DNA of 64,000 bases from Betaproteobacteria bacterium (lineage in GTDB: Bacteria > Pseudomonadota > Gammaproteobacteria > Burkholderiales > Casimicrobiaceae). The DNA is taken from NCBI GenBank assembly GCA_029884335.1, contig JAOUIA010000010.1, forward strand, positions 1-64,000. The letters run 5' to 3'. The position numbers and the translations under genes were made by a program. Positions 8,006 through 16,729 of the stretch are shown one piece after another. Position 1 is the first letter of the stretch. Each line of letters starts with the position of its first letter. The notes below the pieces were generated by a model. It searched no databases. It saw nothing but the letters and a program-made list of their open reading frames with translations, and was not told the DNA's origin.

Positions 8006-8772
8006 GGCTGCACCCTCCTCCGGTTGAGCGCGCTCAGCTTGACGTACTTGAGGAAGCTCGCGAACGCGCCGATCGCGACGTGCGCGAACCCGGCCGCGCC
8101 GTCGAGGAAGCCCAGCTTCAGCACGTAGAAGCGCAGGAAGCGTGCGATCGGCGCCAGCGCGATGCGCGCCGCGGAAGCCTGCTCGCCGCGCGCGTGCATC
8201 GCTTCGGCCTGCAGCGACGTGTAGCGGTTCTGCTTGGCGACGTAGTCCGCGATCGAATCGGCCGAGTCGTGCAGCAGGTCGCCGGCGAGCCGCCCGACGG
8301 CGCCGTCCGCCACGACGTGCTCGTGGACGGGATCGTCGGTCCAGCGCGCGCGGCGACGGTCGAACAGCCGCACGTTCCAGTCCGGGTAGCCTTCGCCGTG
8401 CGCGAGCCAGCGGCCGAGGAAGCGGTTGCGCCGCGCGACCGCGTAGGCGGGGGCGGAAGGCGCGCCGGAGGCGAACAGCGCGGCCACCGCCGCGACGAGC
8501 TCCGGGGTCGCGCGCTCGTCGGCGTCCATGCACATCACCCAGTCGTGCGCCGCCGCGTCGACGGCGAACCGCTTCTGCGCGCCGAACCCGAGCCACTCCT
8601 GCCGCAGCACGCGGGCGCCCCGGGCGCGCGCGATTTCCACGGTATCATCGGCGCTGCCCGAATCGACGACGAGCGCCTCGCCTGCGAGCGGGAACGACGC
8701 GAGGCACTGCGCGATCCCGGCGGCGGCGTCGCGCGTGATGACCACCAGCGAGAGGGGAAGCGTGTCTGCCAT
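8002..8772 (-). CDS. Family 2 glycosyltransferase, WaaE/KdtX-like (LPS core)
   Basis: 256 residues. GT-A fold enzyme: LSLVVITRDAA at the N-terminus, DSGSADDTVEIARARGARV, and the metal-binding acidic motif CMDADERATPEL. The text VVDSGS...QEWLGFGAQKRFA is very close to the WaaE/KdtX family, which adds a beta-1,4-glucose to LPS inner-core heptose. No signal peptide; a hydrophobic stretch near the C-terminus (FLRFYVLKLGFLDGAAGF) suggests membrane association. It leads the minus-strand sugar operon and sits back to back with waaC, in keeping with an LPS core role. Confidence 0.85.
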   Translation of the reverse strand: MADTLPLSLVVITRDAAAGIAQCLASFPLAGEALVVDSGSADDTVEIARARGARVLRQEWLGFGAQKRFAVDAAAHDWVMCMDADERATPELVAAVAALFASGAPSAPAYAVARRNRFLGRWLAHGEGYPDWNVRLFDRRRARWTDDPVHEHVVADGAVGRLAGDLLHDSADSIADYVAKQNRYTSLQAEAMHARGEQASAARIALAPIARFLRFYVLKLGFLDGAAGFAHVAIGAFASFLKYVKLSALNRRRVQP

Positions 8773-8868
8773 GCGCGACCGGGGGCGGCGCCGCGCACCC
8801 GGGCGCGGGCCCTGCGCGAGGCGTGCCGATGGCGCCGCATTCTACGTCACTCCCCGATTGAGCCGGCC

Positions 8869-9840
8869 TTGAGCGCGATCCTCGTCGTCCGCCCCAGCTC
8901 GCTCGGCGACGTCGTCCACGCGCTTTCGCTGGTCGCGGACGCGCGCGCGGCGCGCCCCGAGCTCGCGATCGACTGGGTGGCGGAGGAGGCGTTCGTCGAC
9001 CTGCCCGCGATGTGCGCCGACGTGCGCCGCGTCGTGCCGCTCGCCCTGCGCCGCTGGAAGCGCGCGCCGCTTCGGCCTGCGCACTGGCGCGAGCTCGCCC
9101 GCCTGCGCGCGCTGCTGCGCGAGGAGCGCTACGAGGCGATCCTCGACCTGCAGGAGCAGGTGAAGGGCGGCTTCGTCGCGCGCCTGGCGCGGGGCAGGCG
9201 GCACGGCTTCGACCGCGCGAGCATCCGCGAACCCGTGGCCGCGCTGTTCGACGACGTGCACCACGCCGTGCCGCGCGGGCTCCACTTCGCGGCGCGCTGC
9301 CGGATGCTCGCCGGCCGGGCGCTGGGCTACGAGCCGGAGGGTGCGCCGCGCTGGCGTTTCGCTCCGCCGCCGCCGGACGCGGCGCTCGCCGCCCGCCCGT
9401 ACGTCGTGGCCGTGCACGCGACCTCGCGCGCGACCAAGCTGTGGCCCGAGGAGCGCTGGCACGCGCTGCTCAAGGGCTTCGCGCAGGCCGGCCTCGCCGT
9501 CCTGTTGCCGTGGGGCAGCGACGCCGAGCGCGAGCGCAGCGAGCGGCTCGCGAGCGGCGTCGACGGCGCGCGAGTCCCGCCGCGCCAGCCGCTCGCCGCG
9601 ATGGCGGGGCTGCTGGCGCGCGCGGAGCTCGCCGTCGGCGTGGACACCGGGCTCACGCACCTCGCCGCCGCGCTGGGAACGCCGACGATCGCGCTGTTCA
9701 CCGTCACCGATCCTGCGGGCGCGGGCGTGGCGATCGCGGGCGGCCACGCGCGCGACCTCGGCGGCAACGGTGACGTGCCGTCGCTCGACGACGCGCGACG
9801 AGCCGCCGGCGCGTTGCTGCGCGCGGCGCCGCGCTGCTGA
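8869..9840 (+). CDS. waaC: LPS heptosyltransferase I
   Basis: 323 residues from a TTG start (8869); the ORF-track start lies in the divergent gene. It transfers the first L-glycero-D-manno-heptose onto Kdo2-lipid A. Family 9 glycosyltransferase: the N-terminal PSSLGDVVHALSLV motif, LQEQVKGGFVARL, and the C-terminal nucleotide-sugar site VGVDTGLTHLAAALGTPTIALF. No good Shine-Dalgarno is visible and the start is the least certain part. The stop overlaps the ATG of waaA (TGATG), so the two are coupled. Confidence 0.92.
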   Translation: MSAILVVRPSSLGDVVHALSLVADARAARPELAIDWVAEEAFVDLPAMCADVRRVVPLALRRWKRAPLRPAHWRELARLRALLREERYEAILDLQEQVKGGFVARLARGRRHGFDRASIREPVAALFDDVHHAVPRGLHFAARCRMLAGRALGYEPEGAPRWRFAPPPPDAALAARPYVVAVHATSRATKLWPEERWHALLKGFAQAGLAVLLPWGSDAERERSERLASGVDGARVPPRQPLAAMAGLLARAELAVGVDTGLTHLAAALGTPTIALFTVTDPAGAGVAIAGGHARDLGGNGDVPSLDDARRAAGALLRAAPRC

Positions 9841-11108
9841 TGGCTCGCAAGCTCTACACGCTGCTGTGGTGGCTCGCGCTGCCGTTCGTGCCGCTGCGCC
9901 TCGCGTGGCGCGCCCGCCGCGAGCCAGGCTACCGGCACGCGATCGGCGAGCGCCTCGGGCGCTGCACGACCCCGCGCCCCGCGGGCGAGGTCGTCTGGGT
10001 GCACGCGGTCTCGCTGGGCGAGACGCGCGCCGCCGCGCCGCTGATCGAGCGGCTGCTCGCGAAGCGCCCGCGAGCCACCGTGCTGCTCACCTGCATGACG
10101 GCGTCGGGGCGCGAGGCCGGCCGCGCGTACGTCGGGGGGGGTGTCGTGCAGGCGTGGCTGCCCTACGACGTGCCGTTCGCGGTGCGCGCGTTCCTGCGCC
10201 ACTGGTCGCCCTCGGCCGGCCTGCTGATGGAGACCGAGCTGTGGCCGAACCTCGCGCACGAGTGCCGCGCGCGCGGCGTGCCGCTGTTCCTCGTGAATGC
10301 GCGGATGTCGGCGAAGTCGGCCGCGGGCTACGCGCGCTTCTCGGGGCTGGCGCGGCCGATGCTCGCCTCGCTCGCCGGCGTGGCCGCGCAGACCGACGCG
10401 GACGCGCGCCGGCTGCGCGAGCTCGGCGCGGCCGAGGTCGCGGTCACCGGCAACCTCAAGTTCGACGTCGCGATCGCCCCGGGGATGCGCGAGCGCGCGC
10501 TCCCGATGCGCGAGCGTTTCGGGAGCACGCGACGCGTGCTCCTCTGCGCGTCGACGCGCGAAGGCGAGGAGGCGCTGCTGCTCGACGCGCTCGCGCGGAA
10601 GCCCCTGCCCGGCGACGCGCTCGTCGTGCTCGTGCCGCGTCACCCGCAGCGCTTCGACGAGGTCGACGCGCTGTTGCGCTCGCGCGGCGTGGCGAGCGTG
10701 CGGCGCAGCGCCGACTCCCCGGTGGGCCCCGACGTGCGCGTCGTGCTCGGCGACACGATGGGCGAGATGCTCGCCTACTGCGCGGCGGCCGACGTCGCAT
10801 TCGTCGGCGGCAGCCTGCTGCCGCTCGGCGGCCAGAACCTGATCGAGCCCATCGCGCTGGGCGTGCCCGTCCTGGTGGGCCCGCACACGTTCAACTTCGC
10901 CGAGGCGACCGAGCGCGCGGTGGAGGCCGGCGCGGCGCTTCGCGTGAAGGACGCCGACGCGCTCGTCGCGCAGGCCGCGGAGCTGTTGGCCGACGATGGC
11001 GCGCGCGCGCGGATGCGCGAGGCTGCGCTCGCGTTCCACGCGCAGCACCGCGGGGCGGCGGACAAGCTGTGGGCGTGGCTCGCGCCGCGCCTCCCCTCGC
11101 CCGCGTGA
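9840..11108 (+). CDS. waaA: 3-deoxy-D-manno-octulosonic acid transferase
   Basis: 422 residues. Adds Kdo to lipid IV-A at the inner face of the inner membrane. Features: an N-terminal hydrophobic anchor (LLWWLALPFVPLRLAW), the acceptor-side motif WVHAVSLGETRAA, METELWPNL, and the GT-B donor site GSLLPLGGQNLIEP. The final codons run into a GC-rich palindrome (CCCTCGCCCGCGTGAGCGGGGAGGG), so the stop TGA lies in the loop of a repeat. A waaA neighbour of tolC, rhodanese and pcm is typical of betaproteobacteria. Confidence 0.95.
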   Translation: MARKLYTLLWWLALPFVPLRLAWRARREPGYRHAIGERLGRCTTPRPAGEVVWVHAVSLGETRAAAPLIERLLAKRPRATVLLTCMTASGREAGRAYVGGGVVQAWLPYDVPFAVRAFLRHWSPSAGLLMETELWPNLAHECRARGVPLFLVNARMSAKSAAGYARFSGLARPMLASLAGVAAQTDADARRLRELGAAEVAVTGNLKFDVAIAPGMRERALPMRERFGSTRRVLLCASTREGEEALLLDALARKPLPGDALVVLVPRHPQRFDEVDALLRSRGVASVRRSADSPVGPDVRVVLGDTMGEMLAYCAAADVAFVGGSLLPLGGQNLIEPIALGVPVLVGPHTFNFAEATERAVEAGAALRVKDADALVAQAAELLADDGARARMREAALAFHAQHRGAADKLWAWLAPRLPSPA

Positions 11109-11252
11109 GCGGGGAGGGAGCGGCGCGAGCAGCCGGCGAGGGGCCCCGCGAAGCGGGGATCGACGGCAAGAGCGAGTCGCCGCAGCACGCCGACACGCGA
11201 CGCTGCGAGTCCGCGACGCCGGTGCGGAGGCGGGGGCGGGGGTGAGGGGGAG
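11091..11252. repeat. Composite palindromic repeat region after waaA
   Basis: The gap between waaA and the TolC gene is filled with repeats. First comes a palindrome of the CCCTCGCCCGC/GAGCGGGGAGGG type across the waaA stop. Then 11133-11170 is a copy of the CCGGCGAGGGGCCCCGCG repeat, with internal hairpin CCCCGC-GAA-GCGGGG followed by ATCGACGGCAAG. The end is GGGGGCGGGGGTGAGGGGG, which resembles the other flank of the C-rich palindrome family. The same GGCCCC repeat recurs between livM/livG and livG/livF. The hairpin could also terminate or attenuate transcription from both converging genes. Confidence 0.7.
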
Positions 11253-11254
11253 CG

Positions 11255-12580
11255 TCAACCGCCGAGCCGGCGGTTGATGTCCTCGAGGTCCTGCTCGGTC
11301 AGCGCTCCCACCGAGGCCTTCAGGCGCAGGACGCTGATCAGGTAGTTGAAGTACGCCTGCGCGAGGTCGCGGCGCACCTGGAACAACTGCTGCGTGACGT
11401 TCAGCACGTCGAGGTTCGTGCGCACGCCGACCTCCTGCCCGAGGCGGTTCGACGCGAGCGCGGTCTCGGCCGAGCGCAGCGCCTGCTCGAACGCCTTGAC
11501 GGACGCCGCCGCGCTGTTGACCCCGGCGAAGCCCACCTGCGCGTTCGACTGCGCGGCGCGCCGCGCGATCTCGAGGTTCTGCCGCGCGCTCTCCTGCAGC
11601 GCGAGCGTTTCGCGCACGCGCGAGTCGTGGAACCCGCCCGTGTAGATGGGCACGTTGAGCGCGACGCCGATCTGCGCGGTGCGCGAGTCGTAGCGGAAGT
11701 CGCTCGCGAGCGACCCCGAACCCCAGGTCTGCCCGAGGCTCGCGACCAGGTCCACCGTCGGCAGGTGCCCGGCGCGCGCGCGGTCGACCTCCAGCGTGGC
11801 GACGTCGACGTTGTAGCCGGCGATGCGCACGGCGAGGTTGTCCGCGAGCGCGCGATCGAGCCAGTGGTCGAGCACGTTGGGCTGCGGCAGCACCGGCTCG
11901 AAAGCCGGCCCGAGGCGCTTGAGCGACCCCGGCATGCGGCCGATGATCGCGCGCAGCGCGGTGCGGCGGTTGTCGAGGTCGTTGCGCGCCGCGATCTCCT
12001 GCGCGACGATCGAGTCGTAGCGCGCCTGCGCCTCGTTGGTGTCGGTGATCGTCGCCACCCCCACCTCGAAGTTGCGCTTCGCCTGCGCGAGCTGCTCGGA
12101 CACCGCGCGCTTCTGCGCCTCGGCCAGCTCGACGTTCACCTCGGCGAGCAGCACGTCGAAGTAGGCCACCGTGACGCGGATGATGAGGTCCTGCTGCGAG
12201 GACGCGAGCGTGTAGTCGGCCTGCTCGACGGTGCGGCGCGCCTGGTCGAGCGCGATCGCGCTCTGCTGCCGGTAGAGCGGCTGCGACGCGGAGACGACGA
12301 AGCCCGCGTTCCCGTAGCCGTTCCCGGTGATCGCGCGCGGGTCGCTGCGGATCTCGGTGCGTCCGTCGCTCGCGTTGGCCGTCCCCGTCGCGGCGACGTT
12401 CGGCAGCAGCGCCGAGCGCGCCTGCGGGACACGCTCCTGCGTGGCCGTCCAGCTCGAGCGTGCCGCGGCGAGCGCCGGGTCGCTGCGCTGCGCCTCGCGG
12501 TAGACCTGCATCAGGTCCTCGGCGAGGGCCGGCCCGGCGGCCGCGGCCAGCGCGGCGAAGGCAAGGGCACGAAAGTTCAT
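11255..12580 (-). CDS. TolC-family outer membrane efflux channel
   Basis: 441 residues with a signal peptide (MNFRALAFAALAAAAGPALA, cleavage before EDL). The body consists of long helices typical of TolC: QRSDPALAAARSSW near the start, LVASLGQTWGSGS in the middle, and GQEVGVRTNLDVLNVTQQLFQVRRDLAQAYFNYL near the end, the last being a TolC-family signature. It forms the trimeric tunnel used by type I secretion and by tripartite pumps. It may serve the RND pump and HlyD/ABC exporter encoded 1-9 kb away, neither of which has its own channel gene here; that pairing is inferred. Confidence 0.92.
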   Translation of the reverse strand: MNFRALAFAALAAAAGPALAEDLMQVYREAQRSDPALAAARSSWTATQERVPQARSALLPNVAATGTANASDGRTEIRSDPRAITGNGYGNAGFVVSASQPLYRQQSAIALDQARRTVEQADYTLASSQQDLIIRVTVAYFDVLLAEVNVELAEAQKRAVSEQLAQAKRNFEVGVATITDTNEAQARYDSIVAQEIAARNDLDNRRTALRAIIGRMPGSLKRLGPAFEPVLPQPNVLDHWLDRALADNLAVRIAGYNVDVATLEVDRARAGHLPTVDLVASLGQTWGSGSLASDFRYDSRTAQIGVALNVPIYTGGFHDSRVRETLALQESARQNLEIARRAAQSNAQVGFAGVNSAAASVKAFEQALRSAETALASNRLGQEVGVRTNLDVLNVTQQLFQVRRDLAQAYFNYLISVLRLKASVGALTEQDLEDINRRLGG

Positions 12581-12611
12581 CGGGGGTTCCGTCGGAAAGG
12601 GTTCGGAGGTT

Positions 12612-12938
12612 TCAGTAGCGCGCCATCGTCGGGTCGACGTCGGAAGCCCACGCCGCCATGCCGCCCTGCAGGTTGTGCACGCGGTCGAAGCCCGCGTTGC
12701 GCAGCCAGATGCCGGCGTGCATGCTGCGCCGCCCGTGGTGGCACACGAGCACGATGTCGCGCTCGCGCGGCAGCGTGGCGACCGCCGCCGGCAGCTGCGC
12801 GAGGGGCACGTGGTGCGCGTCCTCGAGGCGGCACACGCCGAGCTCCCACGCCTCGCGCACGTCGAGGACGAACGGCTGCTCGCGCTGCGGGTCGCTGCGC
12901 CAGCGCACGAGCTCGGCGGGAGTCAGCTGTGGAATCAC
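12612..12938 (-). CDS. Single-domain rhodanese (GlpE-like)
   Basis: 108 residues from a GTG placed 2 bases after the stop of the Pcm gene. One rhodanese domain with the active-site loop VCHHGRRSMHAG (catalytic Cys) and the conserved LDVREAWELG and NLQGGMAAW segments. It transfers sulfane sulfur to small thiols or proteins. Position between pcm and tolC is conserved in betaproteobacteria, but its physiological role is not known. The start upstream in the ORF track runs into the Pcm gene and is rejected. Confidence 0.88.
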   Translation of the reverse strand: MIPQLTPAELVRWRSDPQREQPFVLDVREAWELGVCRLEDAHHVPLAQLPAAVATLPRERDIVLVCHHGRRSMHAGIWLRNAGFDRVHNLQGGMAAWASDVDPTMARY

Positions 12939-12940
12939 GG

Positions 12941-13600
12941 CTAGAAGACGAAGCGCTCCGGCACGACGGCGTGGACGAGCGGCGGAATCACGGTCTCGAA
13001 GAGGTCCTCCGCCGCCAGCCTGCCGTTGCCCGCCGAGCGATACAGGCGCGCCTTCATCGCCGGCGCGTCGCCGACCACCGCGAACAGCCGGCCGCCGGGC
13101 CCGACCTGGGCGACGAAGCCGTCGGGCAGGACCGGCGTCGCGCCCGTGAGCACCACGGCGTCGTAGCTCTCGCGCCCCCATCCGCGCGCGCCGTCGCCGG
13201 TCTCGACGCGGATTTTGGCGAAGCCGTGCGCGGCGAGCTTCGCGCGCGCTTCCGTCGCGCGAGCCGCGTCGATCTCCACGCTGGTGACGAGCGCGCCGCG
13301 CGCGGCGCAGAGCGCGGTGAAGTAGCCGCTGCCGGTGCCGATCTCGAGCACGGATTCGCCGGGCCGGATCGCGAGGTCCTGCAGCACGCGCGCCTCCATC
13401 TTCGGCGTCCACATGAACTGCCCGTCGCCGAGAGGGATCTCGAGGTCGGCGAACGCGAGCGTGCGGTACGCCGCCGGCACGTATTCCTCGCGGCGGACCG
13501 TGAACAGCAGGTCGAGCACCTCCTGGTCGAGCACGTCCCACGTGCGGACCTGCTGCTCGATCATGTTGAACCGCGCGCGTTCGACGTCGAAGGCTTTCAT
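12941..13600 (-). CDS. Protein-L-isoaspartate O-methyltransferase family protein
   Basis: 219 residues. SAM-dependent methyltransferase fold with motif I EIGTGSGYFTALCA, preceded by the Pcm-type segment FNMIEQQVRTWDVLDQEVLDLL and GDGQFMWTPKMEARVLQ. Classical Pcm enzymes methylate isoaspartyl residues for repair and carry a QPYIVA-like substrate loop; here that loop reads QFMWTP. This family, adjacent to rhodanese and tolC, may have diverged from true repair activity. A strong -10 element lies about 35 bases upstream. Confidence 0.85.
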   Translation of the reverse strand: MKAFDVERARFNMIEQQVRTWDVLDQEVLDLLFTVRREEYVPAAYRTLAFADLEIPLGDGQFMWTPKMEARVLQDLAIRPGESVLEIGTGSGYFTALCAARGALVTSVEIDAARATEARAKLAAHGFAKIRVETGDGARGWGRESYDAVVLTGATPVLPDGFVAQVGPGGRLFAVVGDAPAMKARLYRSAGNGRLAAEDLFETVIPPLVHAVVPERFVF

Positions 13601-13633
13601 CGCACTCTTCGCAACACCAACTGACTGGTGGTC

Positions 13634-13642
13634 ATTATAGCA
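13634..13642 (-). promoter_or_regulatory. Promoter with extended -10 TGCTATAAT for pcm-rhodanese
   Basis: On the minus strand the sequence TGCTATAAT lies about 35 bases before the pcm ATG, giving a perfect -10 hexamer with the TGn extension. The -35 region is weak (GC-rich), which fits an extended -10 promoter. It would drive pcm, the rhodanese gene and perhaps tolC. Confidence 0.5.
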
Positions 13643-13689
13643 ACCGGCATGCCTGCCGCTTCCGTGACTTCGGTCCCGCAGCCGTCCGG

Positions 13690-14823
13690 TCAATCCAGCG
13701 TCCGCCGGTAGCGCAGCATCGCCACCGCGCCGGCCACGAGCATGAACGCGGCGATCGGCCAGACGTGCGGCCAGGTCTCCGCCGCGCCGTTGCCCTTGAG
13801 CAGCACGCCGCGCACGATGCGCAGGAAGTGCGTGAGCGGGAAGACCTCGCCGAGCGCCTGCGCCCAGCCGGGCATCCCGCGGTACGGGAACATGAACCCG
13901 GACAGCAGCATCGACGGCAGGAAGAAGAAGAACGTCATCTGCATCGCCTGCAGCTGCGAGCGCGCGACCGTCGAGATCGTGAAGCCGAGCGCCAGCAGCG
14001 CCGCGATGTACAGCGCGAGGCAGCCGAACAGCAGCGCGAGGCTGCCCAGCATCGGCACGGCGAACAGCGCCTTCGCCGCGCCGAGGATGATCGTCGCCTG
14101 CACGAACCCCACCGCGATGTACGGCACGATCTTGCCGGTCATCACCTCGAAGGGCGTGGCCGGCGTGGCGAGCAGGCTCTCGAACGTGCCGCGCTCGCGC
14201 TCGCGGGTCATCGCGAACGCCGTCATCATCACCATCGTCATCGTCATGATGACGCCGAGCAGCCCCGGCACGATGTTGAACTGCGTGACGCCCTCCGGGT
14301 TGTAGCGGCGGTGCACGCGCACCTCGATCGGCGCCGGCGCCGGCGCGAGCGGCGCCAGCGCGCCGTCGAGGTCGTGCCGCAGCGCGGCCCCCCCGAGCGC
14401 GGCGAGCGCGGCGATCGCGTTGCCGGTGGCCGAGGGGTCGGTCGCGTCGGCGGCGACGAGCACCGCGGGCCGCTCGCCGCGCTGCAGCGCACGCGCGAAG
14501 CCGGGCGGGACCACCACGACGAACTGCACGTCGCCGCGCTCGAGCAGGCGCTCGGCGTCGCCTTCCGCGTCCGGCGCCGCCACGATGCGGAAGTAGCCGG
14601 TGTTCACGACCGCCTGCACCAGGCTGCGCGAGAACGCGCTGCGGTCGTGATCGACGACGGCCGTCGGCAGGTTCCTGGGGTCGGTGTTGATCGCGTAGCC
14701 GAACAGCACCAGCTGCAGGATCGGGACGCCGACGATCATCGCGAACGTGAGGCGCTCCCGCCGCATCTGCACGAACTCCTTGCGCGCGATCGCGAGGAAG
14801 CGCGCGAGGGAGAAGGCGCTCAT
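13690..14823 (-). CDS. ABC-2 type exporter permease (YbhS/YbhR-like)
   Basis: 377 residues. One N-terminal membrane helix (MIVGVPILQLVLFGYAIN) is followed by a large periplasmic loop (to about residue 170) and five C-terminal helices, the usual ABC-2 export permease layout. RRERLTFAM near the start and TRERERGTFESLLATPATPFEVMTGK before the helices are conserved in the YhhJ/YbhR group. The ATG overlaps the stop of the ATPase gene. Partners are the ATPase and the HlyD-type protein upstream. Related E. coli systems (ybhGFSR) have two permeases; only one is seen here, so it probably works as a homodimer. Confidence 0.87.
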   Translation of the reverse strand: MSAFSLARFLAIARKEFVQMRRERLTFAMIVGVPILQLVLFGYAINTDPRNLPTAVVDHDRSAFSRSLVQAVVNTGYFRIVAAPDAEGDAERLLERGDVQFVVVVPPGFARALQRGERPAVLVAADATDPSATGNAIAALAALGGAALRHDLDGALAPLAPAPAPIEVRVHRRYNPEGVTQFNIVPGLLGVIMTMTMVMMTAFAMTRERERGTFESLLATPATPFEVMTGKIVPYIAVGFVQATIILGAAKALFAVPMLGSLALLFGCLALYIAALLALGFTISTVARSQLQAMQMTFFFFLPSMLLSGFMFPYRGMPGWAQALGEVFPLTHFLRIVRGVLLKGNGAAETWPHVWPIAAFMLVAGAVAMLRYRRTLD

Positions 14824-15755
14824 GCGTCGGCGTCCTTCGCCTGCTGCACGAGGCGCACGAACACGTCGTCGAGCGAGGGCTCGATGCGCGTCCAGCGCTG
14901 CCCACCGTCGCGCACGCGGCGCTCGCGCACGCGCTCGAGGGCCGCTGCGTCGATGCCGGAGACGTGCAGCGTCGTGCCGAACGGCACGACGACGGTGACG
15001 GCGGGCTCGGCCTCGAGCGCGCGGGCGAGGCCGGCGAGCGCGCGCTCGCTGCCGCCGGGCACGCCGACCACGTAGGTCGTCAGCCCCGAGTGCGCGACGA
15101 CTTCCTGCGCGCTGCCGGTCACGAGCAGCTTGCCGGAGGCGATGTACGCCAGCTTGTGGCAGCGCTCGGCCTCGTCCATGTAATGGGTGGACACCAGCAC
15201 GGTCATGCCCTCGGCGGCCAGGGCGTGGATCTTGGCCCAGAAATCGCGCCGGGCGCCGGGGTCGACGCCGGCGGTGGGCTCGTCGAGGAGCAGAAGCCGC
15301 GGGGAGTGCAGCAGGCATGCGGCGAGCGCGAGGCGCTGCTTCCAGCCCCCCGAGAGCGCGCCGGCGAGCTGCCTGCGGCGCGCGCCGAGCCCGAGCTGCG
15401 CGAGCGTGGCGTCGACCGCCTCGCGCCGCCGCGGCACCGCGTACACGCGCGCCACGAAGTCGAGGTTCTCCTCGATCGAGAGGTCCTCGTAGAGCGAGAA
15501 GCGCTGCGTCATGTAGCCGACCTCGCGCTTGATGCGGTAGGCGTCGCGCACGATGTCGAGCCCGAGGCAGGTGCCCTCGCCCGCGTCCGGCCGCAGCAGG
15601 CCGCACAGCATGCGGATCGTCGTCGTCTTGCCGCTGCCGTTGGGCCCCAGGAAGCCGAGGATCTCGCCTTCCCGCACCGCGATCGACACGCCGTCGACGG
15701 CGGTGCGCGCGCCGAACCGCTTGGTCAGCCCGCGCACGTCGATGACGCTCTCCAC
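14820..15755 (-). CDS. ABC exporter ATP-binding protein (YbhF-like)
   Basis: 311 residues with a single nucleotide-binding domain. Walker A GPNGSGKTTTIRMLCGLL, signature LSGGWKQRLALA, Walker B LLLLDEPTAGVD, and switch His in VSTHYMDEAERC. A C-terminal regulatory extension of about 80 residues ends in the conserved PSLDDVFVRL motif. It energises the adjacent ABC-2 permease. E. coli YbhF has two fused ATPase domains; this one has only one. It is 1 bp from the HlyD gene upstream and overlaps the permease downstream. Confidence 0.92.
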   Translation of the reverse strand: MESVIDVRGLTKRFGARTAVDGVSIAVREGEILGFLGPNGSGKTTTIRMLCGLLRPDAGEGTCLGLDIVRDAYRIKREVGYMTQRFSLYEDLSIEENLDFVARVYAVPRRREAVDATLAQLGLGARRRQLAGALSGGWKQRLALAACLLHSPRLLLLDEPTAGVDPGARRDFWAKIHALAAEGMTVLVSTHYMDEAERCHKLAYIASGKLLVTGSAQEVVAHSGLTTYVVGVPGGSERALAGLARALEAEPAVTVVVPFGTTLHVSGIDAAALERVRERRVRDGGQRWTRIEPSLDDVFVRLVQQAKDADA

Positions 15756-15756
15756 G

Positions 15757-16710
15757 CTACCTCGCGAGATCGACTTCGACCGGCAGACCCGGCCGCAGCG
15801 CGTCGTGCGGCCGCTCGGGCCGCGCTTCGACGAGGAACACGAGCTTGGCGCGGTTCTCCCGGCTGTAGATGACCGGCGGCGAGTACTCGGCGCGCGGCGC
15901 CACGAAGTCGACGCGCACCGCGATGGGCGCGCCGCAGCCGTCGCAGCGCACGCTCGCGGCGATGCCGGGCCGCACCTGCGCGACGATCGTTTCCGGCACG
16001 TAGAAGCGCACCTTGACGTTGCCGGGCGGCAGCAGCGCGACCACCGGCGCGCCCGCGGCCACCAACTCGCCGTTGCGGTAGAGCGTGTCCTCGACGAGCC
16101 CGGCGACCGGCGCGGCCTGCACCTTCTGGTCGAGCCGCCACTGGGCCTGCGCCAGCGCCTCCGCGGCGGCCTTCGCCTCGGCGCGGGCGGCCGCGATCTC
16201 GTCGCTGCGCGCCGGCAGCCGCGCGACCTGCACCTGCGAAGCGAGCTCGGTCACGCGCGCGCGGTCGCGGTCGCGCTGGGCGAGCGCCTCGTCGTATTGC
16301 TGCGGCGGCAGGAACTTCTCGGCGACGAGCCTGCGCGCGCGCTCCAGCGTCGCCTCGCTCGCCTGCAGCGCGGCCCGCGCCTGCGCGAGCTGCGCCTCGA
16401 CGGCGGCGACCTCCGGCACGCGGCGCCCCTTCTCGAGGTTCGCAAGCGCCGCCTGCGCGCGTTCGACGCGCGCCTGCGCCTCCGCCCGAGCGTGGCCCTC
16501 CTGCGCGCTCTCCAGCGCGAACAGCGGGGCGTTCGCGGCCACCTTGTCGCCGCGACGGACCGACAGGCGAACGAGCGTGCCGGCGATCGGCGCCGCCACG
16601 CGAACCGCCTCGCCTTCGACGTAGCCAGCGTAGCCGGCGGGCGGCGCCTGTTCGCACGCGGCCAGCGACGTCGCGCAAGCCGCGACGGCAATCGTTGCGA
16701 CCATTCGCAT
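15757..16710 (-). CDS. HlyD-family periplasmic adaptor lipoprotein (YbhG-like)
   Basis: 317 residues. Start chosen at the ATG (16708-16710) preceded by GGAGGAA; an ATG 15 bases upstream is possible. The N-terminus is a lipoprotein signal with lipobox LAAC. Then a barrel-sandwich lipoyl-like half (GYVEGEAVRVAAPIAGTLVRL), a long coiled coil rich in Ala, Glu, Gln and Arg (about residues 70-190), the second lipoyl half (QAAPVAGLVEDTLYRNGELV) and a beta-barrel domain. It links the inner-membrane ABC exporter to an outer-membrane channel. A curious CDGCG pair of cysteines in the beta-barrel (ASVRCDGCGAPI) is shared by YbhG-like adaptors as far as I recall. Confidence 0.85.
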   Translation of the reverse strand: MRMVATIAVAACATSLAACEQAPPAGYAGYVEGEAVRVAAPIAGTLVRLSVRRGDKVAANAPLFALESAQEGHARAEAQARVERAQAALANLEKGRRVPEVAAVEAQLAQARAALQASEATLERARRLVAEKFLPPQQYDEALAQRDRDRARVTELASQVQVARLPARSDEIAAARAEAKAAAEALAQAQWRLDQKVQAAPVAGLVEDTLYRNGELVAAGAPVVALLPPGNVKVRFYVPETIVAQVRPGIAASVRCDGCGAPIAVRVDFVAPRAEYSPPVIYSRENRAKLVFLVEARPERPHDALRPGLPVEVDLAR

Positions 16711-16729
16711 GCGGTCTTCCTCCATGCGG

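Noticed and set aside
6086-8128. 680-residue plus-strand ORF across rfbB and the epimerase
   Set aside because: Antisense of two motif-complete genes; composition typical of a shadow.
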